Of a DNA stretch of 64,000 bases, positions 50,166 to 62,237 are shown piece after piece. Below the pieces are notes generated by a model. That model saw nothing but the letters and a program-made list of their open reading frames with translations. It ran no database searches and had not been told where the DNA came from. The DNA comes from Nitrobacter sp. Nb-311A (GTDB lineage Bacteria > Pseudomonadota > Alphaproteobacteria > Rhizobiales > Xanthobacteraceae). The position numbers and the translations under genes were made by a program. The stretch's first letter is position 1, and each line of letters starts with the position of its first letter. The stretch spans positions 297,629-361,628 of the forward strand of contig NZ_AAMY01000002.1 of the NCBI RefSeq assembly GCF_000152905.1, in the 5' to 3' direction.

Positions 50166-51724
50166 TAGGCGCGCAAGTCGCCGGATCGCGACCGTATAAG
50201 CGCGCCTTGTATGTCGTTCCGATCGATGACCCGAAGCATCCACAGCAGCAGGCCGTAGATCGCGACGCCTGCGGCGATCAGGACGGCGAGCGTGGCCGCC
50301 TGGAGCAATCCGTTTGCGCCGGAGACCGGGCCGGCCAATCGCACGGCGAGCCATAAAACACCGCCCATGACGAATGCTGCCAGTCCTATGCGCGGCAGGC
50401 GGCGGCGCGCTTCGGCGTCAATGGAAAATCCAAAGGTCGCGGCAATACTGCGGATGAGGCTTACCGCGCTGCTCCATGCTCCGAGCGCGACGGCGACAGC
50501 GATGCCTGCGACTCCGAACGGCCGCTCCAATACGAGTGCGAGAACCATCGCGACAGCGATTCCCTTCAGCGTGGCCATGAGCGGCGTCATTGTATTGCCG
50601 CGCGCGAAAAACGCAGGCGATAGCGCCTTGATCACGACATAGGCGGGCAGGCCAAAGCCGAGACAGCCCAGCGTGAGCGCCGTCGCACGCGTGTCGGCCG
50701 CGGTGAACGCGCCGTGTTCGAACAGGACGCGCACGATGGGTTCGCTGAGGACGATCAGGCCGATCGCCGCGGGCAAGGCGAGCGCTGCCGCCAGTTCGAT
50801 TCCGCGTGATTCGGCGTTTACCATGGCCGCTCTGTCGCCTTTGGTGAGGGCACGGGTGATTTCCGGCACCAGTACGGTGCCGATGGCGACGCCGACCATG
50901 CCCAGCGGCAGCTCGATCAGGCGGTTCGCGAAGTAAAGCCATGATACGGCCGAGGGCGATGTCGATGCCAGGATCGCCCCGGCGACGATCAGCAGTTGCG
51001 GCCCTGAATTCGCGACCATGCCGGGGACGGCCTTGCCGGCAAAATCGCGCATCCCGGAAGCGAATGATATCCGCAAAGGAGTTGCGAGCTCGTGGCGGCG
51101 GGTCAGCAGCGCAAGCACCACCAGTTGCAGCAATCCGGCGGCGCCCACGGTTGCCGCCATCATCAGTGCGGCAAAATGCGGCTCTTGCTGTAACGACAAC
51201 AGCAGCACGGCGACGAGAACCAATGCGCCATTGAACAGCAGCGGCAAAAAGGCGGGGATCGCGAAGCGGTGTCGGGCGTTCAGCAGGCCCATGATGACGG
51301 CCGTGGGCCCCGCGAAAGCGAGATAGGGCAGCATCAGTCGTAAGTCGGTGATGGCGAGTTGCATGCTCTCGCTACCGGCAAAACCCGGCGCGAGCGCCCT
51401 CATGAGAAGCGGCATCGCCGCGCTGGCGATCACAGTCACCACGATCAGCGTCGCGCTCACGGTTGCGAGCACGTTGCCGGCGAAAGCCAATGCCGCGGCA
51501 AGGCCGCTGGTCTCGCGCAACCGCATCCATGCCGGCACCAGCGCCGCGTTCAGAGCCCCTTCAGCGAGCATCCGGCGGACCACGCTGATGAGCTGAAACG
51601 CCATCAGAAAAGCGTCGGCGACCGGGCCAGCGCCTAGCAGCGCCGCGGTCAGCGCATCGCGCCCGAATCCGAGCAGCCGTGAGGCGAGGTTGCCCGAGGA
51701 GACGGTGAGGACGGAGCGGATCAT
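50165..51724 (-). CDS. murJ: MurJ, lipid II flippase
   Basis: A 519-residue polytopic inner-membrane protein of the MOP/MviN superfamily that flips lipid II to the periplasm for wall synthesis. About 14 hydrophobic segments are visible (for example NVLATVSATLIVVTVIAS, LIVVTVIASAAMPLLM, VLWLAVRLAGPVSGANGLLQ). The conserved start MIRSVLTVSSGNLASRLLGF (ATG 51724) is typical, and cationic residues such as the RRMLAEGALNAALVPAWM region fit the family. An open frame upstream to 51829 adds unrelated residues. It is essential in most bacteria. Its TAG stop overlaps the repeat at 50052-50165. The divergent neighbour is the PfkB kinase gene. Confidence 0.93.
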   Translation of the reverse strand: MIRSVLTVSSGNLASRLLGFGRDALTAALLGAGPVADAFLMAFQLISVVRRMLAEGALNAALVPAWMRLRETSGLAAALAFAGNVLATVSATLIVVTVIASAAMPLLMRALAPGFAGSESMQLAITDLRLMLPYLAFAGPTAVIMGLLNARHRFAIPAFLPLLFNGALVLVAVLLLSLQQEPHFAALMMAATVGAAGLLQLVVLALLTRRHELATPLRISFASGMRDFAGKAVPGMVANSGPQLLIVAGAILASTSPSAVSWLYFANRLIELPLGMVGVAIGTVLVPEITRALTKGDRAAMVNAESRGIELAAALALPAAIGLIVLSEPIVRVLFEHGAFTAADTRATALTLGCLGFGLPAYVVIKALSPAFFARGNTMTPLMATLKGIAVAMVLALVLERPFGVAGIAVAVALGAWSSAVSLIRSIAATFGFSIDAEARRRLPRIGLAAFVMGGVLWLAVRLAGPVSGANGLLQAATLAVLIAAGVAIYGLLLWMLRVIDRNDIQGALIRSRSGDLRA

Positions 51725-51844
51725 GGCGAGGCTGGAGCACCGTGCTTGATGGCTGAGAGGCACCGTGATAGGCGGCACCTTCACCGACCAGGAGTCTGAC
51801 CGGATTCCGCGCCCCACCGCAATTGCCACGACAGGATATTCTTA

Positions 51845-52846
51845 ATGGCTGCAGCGAAATACGACGTTCTAGCGATCGGCAATGCGATTTTCGACGTCCT
51901 GGTGCGAACCGACGAAGGTTTTCTCGCCGCTCACGGCATGGCCAAGGGCGGCATGGCGCTGATCGACGAGGCGCGCGCCGCCTCGATCTATGCCGACATG
52001 GGACCTGCGACCGAGATGTCGGGCGGTTCGGCGGCAAATACCATCGTCGGTCTCGCCGGGTTCGGTGCTCGCACCGCCTATGTCGGCAAGGTGAAGGACG
52101 ACCAGATCGGCCGTCTCTATGCCCATGATATTCGCGCCGCCAAGGTGGCTTTCGAAACGCCGCCAGCATGTGACGGCCCTGCCACCGGCTGTTCCTACAT
52201 ACTGGTGACGCCGGACGGCGAGCGCACCATGAATACTTATCTCGGTGCGGCCCAGGATCTGTCGCCGGCGGATATTGATGGGGACGCCGTCGCCGCCGCG
52301 TCGATCCTCTATCTCGAAGGCTATCTGTGGGACCCAAAAGCCGCCAAGGAGGCGTTCCTCAAGGCATCGCAAATCGCGCATGACGCCGGGCGGCAAGTCG
52401 CGCTGACCTTGTCGGATGCGTTTTGCGTCGATCGCTACCGGGACGAGTTTCTGCAGCTGATGCGAAGCGGCGCGGTCGATCTCATCTTCGCCAACGAGAC
52501 GGAGCTGCATTCGCTCTACCAGACATCCGATTTTGGCACCGCGCTAGGACAGTTGCGCAAGGACGTCGCGCTCGGTGTCGTCACTCGCAGCGAGAAGGGT
52601 TGCGTGGTTGCGACGACGGACGAAACGACGACGGTGCCGGCGTGCGCGATCGACACGCTGGTCGATACCACGGGAGCGGGCGATCTGTTCGCCGCCGGCT
52701 TTCTGTTCGGGCTGGTGCGCGGCGCGAGCCATGAAGACGCAGGAAGGCTCGGCGCGCTCGCCGCGGCCGAGGTGATTCAGCACATCGGCGCACGGCCGCA
52801 GGTGTCGCTGAAAGAACTCGCGCAGGCAAACGGGCTGCCGGTGTAA
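51845..52846 (+). CDS. PfkB-family carbohydrate/nucleoside kinase (adenosine kinase-like)
   Basis: A 333-residue ribokinase-fold kinase. Characteristic motifs: GGSAANTIVGLAGFGARTAY near residue 60 and DTTGAGDLFAAGFLFG, the anion hole and catalytic Asp of PfkB family 2, around residue 280. Adenosine kinase and sugar kinase members share these motifs; close relatives in this order are usually annotated as adenosine kinase, but the substrate is not provable here. ATG at 51845 (MAAAKYDVLAIGNAIFD), about 120 bases from the divergent murJ start. Confidence 0.8.
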   Translation: MAAAKYDVLAIGNAIFDVLVRTDEGFLAAHGMAKGGMALIDEARAASIYADMGPATEMSGGSAANTIVGLAGFGARTAYVGKVKDDQIGRLYAHDIRAAKVAFETPPACDGPATGCSYILVTPDGERTMNTYLGAAQDLSPADIDGDAVAAASILYLEGYLWDPKAAKEAFLKASQIAHDAGRQVALTLSDAFCVDRYRDEFLQLMRSGAVDLIFANETELHSLYQTSDFGTALGQLRKDVALGVVTRSEKGCVVATTDETTTVPACAIDTLVDTTGAGDLFAAGFLFGLVRGASHEDAGRLGALAAAEVIQHIGARPQVSLKELAQANGLPV

Positions 52847-52852
52847 GCTGCA

Positions 52853-53773
52853 TCAGCTTTCCGGCAGCGGAATGAATTCGTGCTCATTCGGGACGGGTGC
52901 GAAGCGGCCGGTTTTCCAGTCATCTTTCGCCTGCTCGATGCGCTCCTTGCTGGAGGAGACGAAATTCCACCAGATATGACGCGGCCCTTCCAGCGCGTCG
53001 CCGCCGAGGAACATCATCCGCGTCGGCGTGGTCGCGCGCACCGTGATGCGGTCGCCGGGGCGGAAAACCAGAAGCTGCGGCGCTTCGTGACGGTCGCCCG
53101 CGATCTCGATCGCGCCGTCGACGAGATAGATCGCGCGCTCTTCGTGGTCCGCGTCAAGCGGCGCGCTCATGCCGGTATCGAGAGCGACCTCGACATAGAA
53201 CCACGGCGACACCATCTCGACCGGCGAACTCGCGCCGAACGACCGGCCGGCGATGACGCGGGCGCGCACTCCCTTGTCCTGTACGGTCGGCAAGCTGGCG
53301 GCGCCGTAGTGCTGGAAGGTCGGCGCGATTTCCTCCTTGCCCTCCGGCAGCGCGATCCAGCTTTGCAGGCCGAGCATCAACTGGCCATTTGCGCGTTGCG
53401 CGTCGGGGGTGCGTTCGGAATGGGCGATGCCGCGCCCCGCGGTCATCAGGTTCATGGCGCCGGGCCGGATTTCCTGGATGTTGCCCTCGCTGTCGCGGTG
53501 CATGATGCTGCCGTCGAACAGGTAGGTGACGGTGGCGAGACCGATGTGCGGATGCGGCCGCACGTCCATGCCCTTGCCGGAGACGAACTGCACCGGACCG
53601 AAATGATCGAAGAAGATGAACGGGCCGACCATCTGCCGCCTGCCGTGCGGCAGCGCGCGGCGCACGGCGAATCCGTCGCCAAGGTCACGGGTGCGCGGTA
53701 CGATGACAAGTTCGAGCGCGTCGCAGGATTTGGCGTCGCCGAGCGCGGGATCGGTTGAAGGAAGCCAGCTCAT
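52853..53773 (-). CDS. Pirin family protein
   Basis: A 306-residue double-cupin protein. The N-terminal cupin keeps metal ligands in RPHPHIGLATVTYLFDGSIM and GIAHSERTP; the C-terminal cupin is present (VEMVSPWFYVEVAL). Pirins act as iron-dependent quercetinase-like enzymes or as regulators of metabolism; the activity here is unknown. The ATG at 53773 (MSWLPSTDPALGDAKS) follows GGAGGCGAC; an open frame to 53914 is less likely. It is convergent with the PfkB kinase gene and diverges from the DUF4336 gene. Confidence 0.88.
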   Translation of the reverse strand: MSWLPSTDPALGDAKSCDALELVIVPRTRDLGDGFAVRRALPHGRRQMVGPFIFFDHFGPVQFVSGKGMDVRPHPHIGLATVTYLFDGSIMHRDSEGNIQEIRPGAMNLMTAGRGIAHSERTPDAQRANGQLMLGLQSWIALPEGKEEIAPTFQHYGAASLPTVQDKGVRARVIAGRSFGASSPVEMVSPWFYVEVALDTGMSAPLDADHEERAIYLVDGAIEIAGDRHEAPQLLVFRPGDRITVRATTPTRMMFLGGDALEGPRHIWWNFVSSSKERIEQAKDDWKTGRFAPVPNEHEFIPLPES

Positions 53774-53975
53774 GTCGCCTCCGTCAGGCAATGACGATTG
53801 AACCCAGAAGTATCGTGCGCGGGCTGTCGGTTGGCAACCGCGCGGGGAAGAATGGATTTTAGTTCCGGCTTCACCAAGCCGTTGTTCACGGGATCCAACC
53901 GTGTTCTCGTCCATTGTTGAGCGTGATCTTGTCCGAAGATTCGGTCATTCGGGATGCGCGCTGGACGATCGCGCC

Positions 53976-54716
53976 ATGGAACGAGAGACGCTCGCGACCT
54001 ATCCGCCGCTCGACACGCTCAAACGCGTTGCCGACGACGTCTGGATTGTCGATGGTCCGACGATCTCCTTCGGCCCGCCTTTGCTGAAATTGCCGTTCCC
54101 GACCCGCATGACGGTCATTCGTGTCGGTTGTGACTTGTTTATCCATTCACCGACGCGGCTAACGCCCCAACTCAAGGGGAGCGTCGAAGGACTCGGTCGG
54201 CCGCGCTGGGTCATCGGGCCCAACCGGATCCACTACTGGTGGATTGCCGACTGGCACAACGCCTTTCCTGATGCCGAGGTCTTTCTCGCGCCGCGCATCC
54301 GCGAGCAGGCGGGCAGCCGTATCGACTTTGATTGCGAGGAGCTTGATCGGTGTCGGGGTTACCCTTGGGACGAGGACCTCGCGACCCTTCCGGTCAAGGG
54401 CAGCTACATGACGGAAGTCGTCTTCTTTCACCGCCTGAGCCGGACGTTAGTGGTGACCGATCTGATCGAAAATTTCGAGCCTCACAAGATAACCTCAGTT
54501 GTCATGCGCTGGCTGACGCGGCTCGGCTGCGCACAGGATCCGAACGGATCGATGCCGCGCGACATGCGCGCATCCTATCGGGACAAAGAGCAGTTGAGGT
54601 TTGCCGTTAAAACCATGATCGGCTGGAATCCGGAGCGGATTATTCTCGCCCATGGCCGTTGTTACGATCGCAATGGCGCTGATGAATTACGCCGCGCCTT
54701 CCAGTGGCTATTATGA
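53976..54716 (+). CDS. DUF4336 family protein
   Basis: A 246-residue protein that I recognise as DUF4336, a family I recall as related to the metallo-beta-lactamase fold. Useful features are MTVIRVGCDLFIHSPTRLTP, a GPNRIHYWWIADWHNAF segment and the final HGRCYDRNGADELRRAFQWL. Metal ligands are not confidently assignable, so hydrolase activity is only possible. The start at 53976 (MERETLATYPPL) follows the N-terminal shape of family members; an ATG at 53901 adds 25 residues. Cellular role unknown. Confidence 0.65.
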   Translation: MERETLATYPPLDTLKRVADDVWIVDGPTISFGPPLLKLPFPTRMTVIRVGCDLFIHSPTRLTPQLKGSVEGLGRPRWVIGPNRIHYWWIADWHNAFPDAEVFLAPRIREQAGSRIDFDCEELDRCRGYPWDEDLATLPVKGSYMTEVVFFHRLSRTLVVTDLIENFEPHKITSVVMRWLTRLGCAQDPNGSMPRDMRASYRDKEQLRFAVKTMIGWNPERIILAHGRCYDRNGADELRRAFQWLL

Positions 54717-54751
54717 TAACAGCGGCCCTTGCGGGGCGCGGCCGGTCTCGC

Positions 54752-55282
54752 TCAGTCGAACAGTCCGAACGGGTCCCACGCGGCGTTGCGAGCGTAGCGC
54801 GAGCGCTCGATCTCCGACGCCATCCTTGCGGAGCGGGCATGGGCGACATGCTTGCGCGTCGTGGTCTTCGCAGCCACCTTGGGCCGTTCCGCAATGGGCT
54901 CCTTCGGCATTTCCGCCCGCGCTTCGTAAACGTGGTCCGCCGGCAGGTAACGGAGCTGGCGTTCCCACTGCAGGCGATCCGGGGTGGGCGCCAGTGTCAC
55001 GACATTCGGATAGACCACAGGACGGAGATGTTGCTTCGCGCGCTCGAAACGTTGCTCCGAGCGGCGCCAGTTTTCTATGGAACTGAGAACCGCCTGTTCT
55101 CCCGATGCCCGGCTCGCAGATCGGGGCTCCGCCGATGTCGCTCCCGCGACAGTCATAGCGGCGCGCGCCGTGGCGCGATGATCACCGGCCATGTGGTCAC
55201 CAGACCATAACAAGTCGGCGGCGAAAAGCAGGCCCACCAGGCAGCAACCCATCACCACGAAATATCGGAAGACCAACATCAT
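54752..55282 (-). CDS. Hypothetical membrane-anchored protein
   Basis: A 176-residue protein with an N-terminal hydrophobic segment (VFRYFVVMGCCLVGLLFAAD), then a polar Ala/Arg-rich periplasmic or cytoplasmic part with a central YLPADHVYEARAEMPKEP and a C-terminal AAWDPFGLFD. I do not recognise a family. The start is the ATG at 55282 (MMLVFRYF); a GTG six bases upstream is possible. It stands alone between the convergent DUF4336 gene and a 460-base spacer. Its base composition matches the rest of the window, so it is likely a real gene, but the evidence is only an open frame with coherent composition. Confidence 0.5.
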   Translation of the reverse strand: MMLVFRYFVVMGCCLVGLLFAADLLWSGDHMAGDHRATARAAMTVAGATSAEPRSASRASGEQAVLSSIENWRRSEQRFERAKQHLRPVVYPNVVTLAPTPDRLQWERQLRYLPADHVYEARAEMPKEPIAERPKVAAKTTTRKHVAHARSARMASEIERSRYARNAAWDPFGLFD

Positions 55283-55742
55283 GCTCACCGACGCCTACTC
55301 GAAACAAAACGCGACCCGTAAGATTAGGTTCCTGATGACGGGTTCGGGTTCAAGCGAATCTCGGAAATATGGTTCACACGCGCGTGTTTGGAGTAGATCC
55401 TCGTGGGTACTCGTGAAGCCGGTACATGAAGATGTGACCGCAAATCGCTCGTTTGTCGAAGCGGCCGCGGAGGTCGTTCTTAACGTCTGCTGCTCGGGGC
55501 CGTGCGGACGGGACGGTCGTGCCGCAGAGGAGCGTCTACCCCTCGCTCATATTCGCGGGCGGCTCGAGTCCTTCACCGCTTCACGGAAACGGTGAATGAC
55601 GCAAGCGTCCTGGTCTGACGCGTCTTCTTTACGCGAACTTGCATCCATCTCCGGGTCAAGTTCGAGGACGTGCTTCGCCCGAAAGCGCTATAGTTGATCG
55701 GCGCCGCGGGAAGTTGCGGCTGATGCGGGGAGGTGTCCGCGT
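55283..55742. other. Spacer upstream of the hypothetical gene, downstream of tldD
   Basis: 460 bases with no supported gene. It includes an inverted family 1 repeat (55617-55694) and otherwise unremarkable sequence. The short open frames 55191-55595 and 55573-55974 run across the repeat and into tldD and show no family resemblance. Confidence 0.6.
55617..55694. repeat. Interspersed repeat family 1, inverted (copy h)
   Basis: Contains CGCGTCTTCTTTACGCG, CATCCATCTCCGGGTCAAG, CGTGCTTCGCCCGAAAGCGC and TATAG, i.e. the reverse complement order of family 1 with divergence. It lies just downstream of tldD. Confidence 0.65.
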
Positions 55743-57170
55743 TTATCCGCCCGTCCCTCCGACCGTTATCCGCTCCATTCGCAAGGTGGGCTGGCCGACG
55801 CCAACCGGCACGCCTTGACCGTTTTTGCCGCAGGTGCCGACACCATCGTCCAGCGCGACATCGTTGCCGACCATGGTGATGCGGTGAAGATCGGTCGGCC
55901 CGTTGCCGATCAGCATCGCGCCTTTCAGCGGCGCGCCGATCTTGCCGTTCTCGATTCGGTAGGCCTCGGTGCACTGGAACACGTATTTGCCCGAGGTGAT
56001 GTCGACCTGGCCGCCGCCGAAATTGACGGCATAGACGCCATTCTTCACCGAGGCGAGAATCTCCGCCGGATCACGATCGCCCGCCGGCATATAGGTATTG
56101 GTCATCCGCGGCATCGGGACATGGGCATAGTCCTGGCGGCGTCCGTTGCCGGTCGGCTTCATTCCCATCAGCCGCGCGTTCTGTCGGTCCTGCATATAGC
56201 CGACCAGGATGCCGTCCTCGATCAGCACGGTTCGGCTGGTCGGCGTGCCCTCGTCATCGATGGAAAGCGAGCCGCGCCGCGCGGATAGGGTGCCGTCGTC
56301 GACCACGGTGACGCCCCTGGCCGCGACCTGCTGCCCCATCAGTCCTGCGAAAGCCGAGGTCTTTTTGCGGTTGAAGTCGCCCTCGAGGCCGTGCCCCACC
56401 GCTTCATGCAGCATCACGCCGGGCCAGCCCGGGCCGAGCACCACATCCATCTCGCCGGCCGGCGCGGGGATTGATTCGAGGTTGATCAGGACCTGGCGGA
56501 TCGCACCGTCCGCGGCCTCGCGCCACGCTTGAGTTTCCACGAAGCGTGCATAGCCCTCGCGGCCGCCATAGCCCTTGCTGCCGGTTTCCTGCCGGTCGCC
56601 CTGTCCGGCGACGACGGAGATATTCACCCGCACCAGCGGGCGAACATCGCGATAGCTTTCACCGTCCGGCCGCATGATTTCGACGACCTGCCACGACGCA
56701 CCGAGGCTGACGGAGACCTGACGTACCCGCGGATCCTTGTCGCGCACATAGGCGTCGATCTCGGCGAGCAGCTTGACCTTGGTCTCGAAGCCCAGCCCGT
56801 CGAGGGGATTGTCATCGCCGTAAAGCCGCACGTTGGTATGGCCGGGAGCGGCCGCGAAGGTGCCCTGATAGCCGCCGCGCACGGCGCCGACAGCATCGGC
56901 GGCGCGGATCAGGGCAGGCAGCGAAACGTCGGACGAATGGGCGTAGCCGACGGCGTCGTCCTTGACCGCGCGAAGGCCGAAGCCTTGCGAGGTGTCATAG
57001 GTCGCCTGCTTGAGCCGGCCGTTGTCGAACATCAGTGCTTCGCTCTGGTTGTATTCAAGAAACAGTTCGCCGTCGTCCGCGCCTTTGAGGCCCCGCGCAA
57101 CTTCGTTGCGTACGGAAGTGCGGTCGAGATTCGCGCGGTCGAGCAGAGAAGTGGCAGTGGGGCTGGTCAT
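55743..57170 (-). CDS. tldD: TldD, zinc metalloprotease subunit
   Basis: A 475-residue soluble protein of the TldD/PmbA family. It carries the HEAVGHGLEGD motif (HExxxH), the zinc-binding helix, with the family segments VVDDGTLSARRGSLSIDDEG and NFGGGQVDITSGKYVFQ. In E. coli TldD/TldE (PmbA) form a heterodimeric protease that processes microcin B17 and degrades CcdA; the partner pmbA is not in the window. ATG at 57170 (MTSPTATSLLDRAN). It lies between ialB and the hypothetical gene, with the cox operon further right, an order recalled from relatives. Confidence 0.93.
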   Translation of the reverse strand: MTSPTATSLLDRANLDRTSVRNEVARGLKGADDGELFLEYNQSEALMFDNGRLKQATYDTSQGFGLRAVKDDAVGYAHSSDVSLPALIRAADAVGAVRGGYQGTFAAAPGHTNVRLYGDDNPLDGLGFETKVKLLAEIDAYVRDKDPRVRQVSVSLGASWQVVEIMRPDGESYRDVRPLVRVNISVVAGQGDRQETGSKGYGGREGYARFVETQAWREAADGAIRQVLINLESIPAPAGEMDVVLGPGWPGVMLHEAVGHGLEGDFNRKKTSAFAGLMGQQVAARGVTVVDDGTLSARRGSLSIDDEGTPTSRTVLIEDGILVGYMQDRQNARLMGMKPTGNGRRQDYAHVPMPRMTNTYMPAGDRDPAEILASVKNGVYAVNFGGGQVDITSGKYVFQCTEAYRIENGKIGAPLKGAMLIGNGPTDLHRITMVGNDVALDDGVGTCGKNGQGVPVGVGQPTLRMERITVGGTGG

Positions 57171-57287
57171 GCGAACTCCGGGTGCAATTGCCCGTCAAGC
57201 GGACAGACGTTCAAGAACAGACGTTCAAGATAGGTATGATTGGTGCGGGATGGGAGGTTTTTTCTGCCGAACTTCATTCGCGCGGCG

Positions 57288-57474
57288 GCACCGCTCGCAA
57301 AACCGGCATCCACTTTTGCGGGAGTGGAAACCGGTTTTCGGATAAGATCGTGCTCAAACAAAAAGATAGGCGACGAGCCGGTTCAACGAGTTGATGCAGA
57401 CCCTGGAGCGATTTCGAGCGAAGTGGGATCCGGTTCGCGGTCAAGAAAGCGCATCGAAGCGCAAAGTCTCTAGG
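57288..57474. repeat. Composite of repeat family 2 (copy c) and family 1 (copy i)
   Basis: CTCGCAAAACCGGCATCCAC, GTGGAAACCGGTTTTCGGAT, CAAACAAAAAGATAGGCGAC match family 2; then GGAGCGATTTCGAGCGAAGT, GGATCCGGTTCGCGGTCAAG resemble family 1. It ends CTCTAGG, whose CTA (57470-57472) is the reverse complement of the ialB TAG stop. Confidence 0.7.
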
Positions 57475-58021
57475 GCAGCTTGTCGTAACCTTCGCCGAGT
57501 CCGTTCAGGCTGAGCGGAAAGCCGATGCCTTCCTCGGGGGTTTCGAAGATGATGAATGTCGCCGTCTTCGCGCTGCGCAATTGCCCAAGCAGCTTGTCAT
57601 CCAGGACCACTTCAGCCACGCAGCCGTTTGGCAGGCAGCGCACGAAGCCGGCGCGGCCAACATCGACATTATCGAGCTTTAGCCCGAGGCCGGAGGGCAG
57701 CAGCACCCCGAGCGGCGCCACCACGCGCATCAACGGGCTTTTTTGGTCGGCGGTCTTGAGCACGATCACGGTCAGGCCGGCGTTGGAGCGATCTTCCGCC
57801 ACCACGCTCTGGATCAAGGCGCATTGCTCGGCCTTCGCTCCGGGAGGAGTATCACAGCGGATCTGCCAATCGCCGTGAACAGACTTGACGGCCCCCTGTC
57901 CCTCCGCCGCGCCGGCAAAGCTAACCACGAGAAGTGCGGCGGCGAGGCCCGCCGAGGCGCGGAGTGGCCGCGCCGCCATGCGCGCGAATGCATATCTAAT
58001 ATGCGATTTGAAAGGCTCCAT
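57470..58021 (-). CDS. IalB-family exported protein
   Basis: A 183-residue exported protein of the invasion-associated locus B family. Signal-like region with an Ala-rich stretch (PLRASAGLAAALLVVSFAGAAEG) and a mature domain with four Cys (WQIRCDTPPGAKAEQCALIQ; FVRCLPNGCVAEVVL) likely forming disulfides. Named for a Bartonella erythrocyte-invasion gene, but the family is widespread in non-pathogenic alphaproteobacteria, where its role is unclear. ATG at 58021 (MEPFKSHIRYAF); an open frame to 58264 exists but is unlike the family. The TAG stop is at the end of the repeat composite. The 436 bases upstream, toward coxB, hold the divergent promoters. Confidence 0.82.
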   Translation of the reverse strand: MEPFKSHIRYAFARMAARPLRASAGLAAALLVVSFAGAAEGQGAVKSVHGDWQIRCDTPPGAKAEQCALIQSVVAEDRSNAGLTVIVLKTADQKSPLMRVVAPLGVLLPSGLGLKLDNVDVGRAGFVRCLPNGCVAEVVLDDKLLGQLRSAKTATFIIFETPEEGIGFPLSLNGLGEGYDKLP

Positions 58022-58457
58022 CCGGGTCGATTCCCCTCGTTTCGACCATGCCTTGCCCGCCTCGGTCGATGACGGTGCCTTGAAGGCGGTCCGGCCCGGA
58101 TCAGCCCGAACCACGGCCGAATCTGCGAAGCGGCCGCGCCTGTGCCTACATCGGACAATCCGCCTGTCAAGCGGTGTCCTGCTGTGAAACGCTGTATTAT
58201 GCCCTGCTCCGTCAAGCCAGATGGGTTTATCTGCACCCGCGCCGCGCCGGCAGTTTTGAAGCATCGCTCAACTCGCTGTCCTTGGTCCTTGCGAGGCGCG
58301 GCAAATTATGGTTTGAGAGAGGCGGCTTTGGACGCATTCTAGCAAAACGGCGCGCAGGCTATTTGTGGAAGCGTCATATGAGCGGCAGGCTCGTCTTCGG
58401 CGGGGACCTGCTTAGGGGGTTGTTTAGGGTTTATTTATGACAAGGAGCGCGAGCGGC
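58022..58457. other. Divergent spacer between ialB and coxB
   Basis: 436 bases without a gene; short open frames across it lack family resemblance. An AT-richer stretch (TTGTTTAGGGTTTATTTATG, 58421-58440) immediately precedes the coxB ribosome-binding site AAGGAGC; the cox promoter is presumably in the left half. No repeat seen. Confidence 0.55.
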
Positions 58458-61046
<2,589 letters not shown>

Positions 61047-61106
61047 GTCAATGTGAATGTGCGCGGCGCGCGTGACGCGCCGCGCACCCAACAAGCGGGT
61101 TGTGTC

Positions 61107-62045
61107 GTGTCGGTTGTCGATCAAAAAGCCGTTGAACTGCCGCCCCGGATCTCGGAGGCGAGTGTCGCCGATTACTTCGCGCTGCTGAAGCCACGGGTGA
61201 TGTCGCTCGTGATCTTCACCGCGCTGGTCGGGCTGATGATCGCGCCGGGCCATGTTCACCCGGTGCTGGGATTCATCTCGATCCTCTGCATCGCGGTCGG
61301 AGCCGGCGCTTCCGGCGCGCTGAACATGGCGCTGGAAGGCGATATCGACGTGCTGATGTCGCGGACGGCCAACCGGCCGATCCCGCGCGGCCGCATCACC
61401 CGCGGCGAGGCGATGGGGTTCGGCCTCACGCTGTCGTTCTTCTCGGTGATGACGCTCGGCGCCCTGGTCAACTGGTATGCGGGAGGGCTGCTCGCCTTCA
61501 CGATCTTCTTTTACGTTGTGATCTATACGATGGGACTGAAGCGGCGGACCGCGCAGAACATCGTGATCGGCGGCGCCGCCGGCGCGCTGCCGCCGGTGGT
61601 GGCGTGGGCGGCGGCGACGGGATCGCTGTCGATGGAGCCGCTGCTTCTGTTCTTGATCATCTTCTTCTGGACGCCGCCGCATTTTTGGGCGCTTGCGCTG
61701 TTCCGTTCCGACGATTACGCGCGCGCCGGGGTGCCGATGCTGCCGGTGGTCGCCGGTCCGGACGCGACGCGGCTGCAGATCCTGCTCTACACCATCGTGC
61801 TGGTGGCGATCGCCGCCGCGCCCTGGCCGTTGGGCTACTTCGATTGGGTTTATGGCGTCACCTCGCTGATCCTGGGCGCCGGCATGCTGGTGCTCGCGAT
61901 CCAGGTCTATCGCCATCGCACCGGAAGCCAGGCGCTGCGCGCCACGCGGCGGCTGTTCGCCTTTTCGATCCTCTATCTGTTCGCGCTGTTTGCCGTTCTG
62001 CTGCTCGATGTGGTTGCGAAGGCCCTCGCGCCGTTGATCTGGTAG
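61107..62045 (+). CDS. ctaB: CtaB, protoheme IX farnesyltransferase
   Basis: A ~312-residue UbiA-family membrane enzyme that makes heme O for the oxidase. The active-site aspartate-rich motifs are [20 protein letters not shown] and [15 protein letters not shown]; about nine hydrophobic segments are present. I chose the GTG at 61107 ([16 protein letters not shown] as coded) because conserved sequence begins there; an upstream GTG at 61053 would add 18 low-similarity residues. It lies between coxA and coxF, as in Paracoccus-like cox operons. Confidence 0.92.
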   Translation: MSVVDQKAVELPPRISEASVADYFALLKPRVMSLVIFTALVGLMIAPGHVHPVLGFISILCIAVGAGASGALNMALEGDIDVLMSRTANRPIPRGRITRGEAMGFGLTLSFFSVMTLGALVNWYAGGLLAFTIFFYVVIYTMGLKRRTAQNIVIGGAAGALPPVVAWAAATGSLSMEPLLLFLIIFFWTPPHFWALALFRSDDYARAGVPMLPVVAGPDATRLQILLYTIVLVAIAAAPWPLGYFDWVYGVTSLILGAGMLVLAIQVYRHRTGSQALRATRRLFAFSILYLFALFAVLLLDVVAKALAPLIW

Positions 62046-62060
62046 AGGGCGTATGGTCCG

Positions 62061-62231
62061 ATGGACAGCGAAAACAAGCCGGACGGAGACGGAATCGTTC
62101 TCACCGAGGCCCAGAAGAAGCGGCGGCGCGAGCGGTCGATCGCGATCGCCTGGGCGCTTGGGGTCCTGGTCCTGCTGTTTTTCGCGGTCACCTTCATCAA
62201 GGGGCCGGGCGTTCTCGTCCGTCCGATGTGA
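62061..62231 (+). CDS. coxF: CoxF-like small membrane protein
   Basis: A 56-residue protein: a charged N-terminus (MDSENKPDGDGIVLTEAQKK, then RRRERS) followed by one hydrophobic segment (IAIAWALGVLVLLFFAVTFI). The spacing between ctaB (15 bases) and ctaG (6 bases) is tight, and a small single-pass protein in exactly this slot is the CoxF/CtaF of alphaproteobacterial cox operons, of unclear function, probably oxidase assembly. It is too short to be noticed by length filters. Confidence 0.75.
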   Translation: MDSENKPDGDGIVLTEAQKKRRRERSIAIAWALGVLVLLFFAVTFIKGPGVLVRPM

Positions 62232-62237
62232 TTTGAG

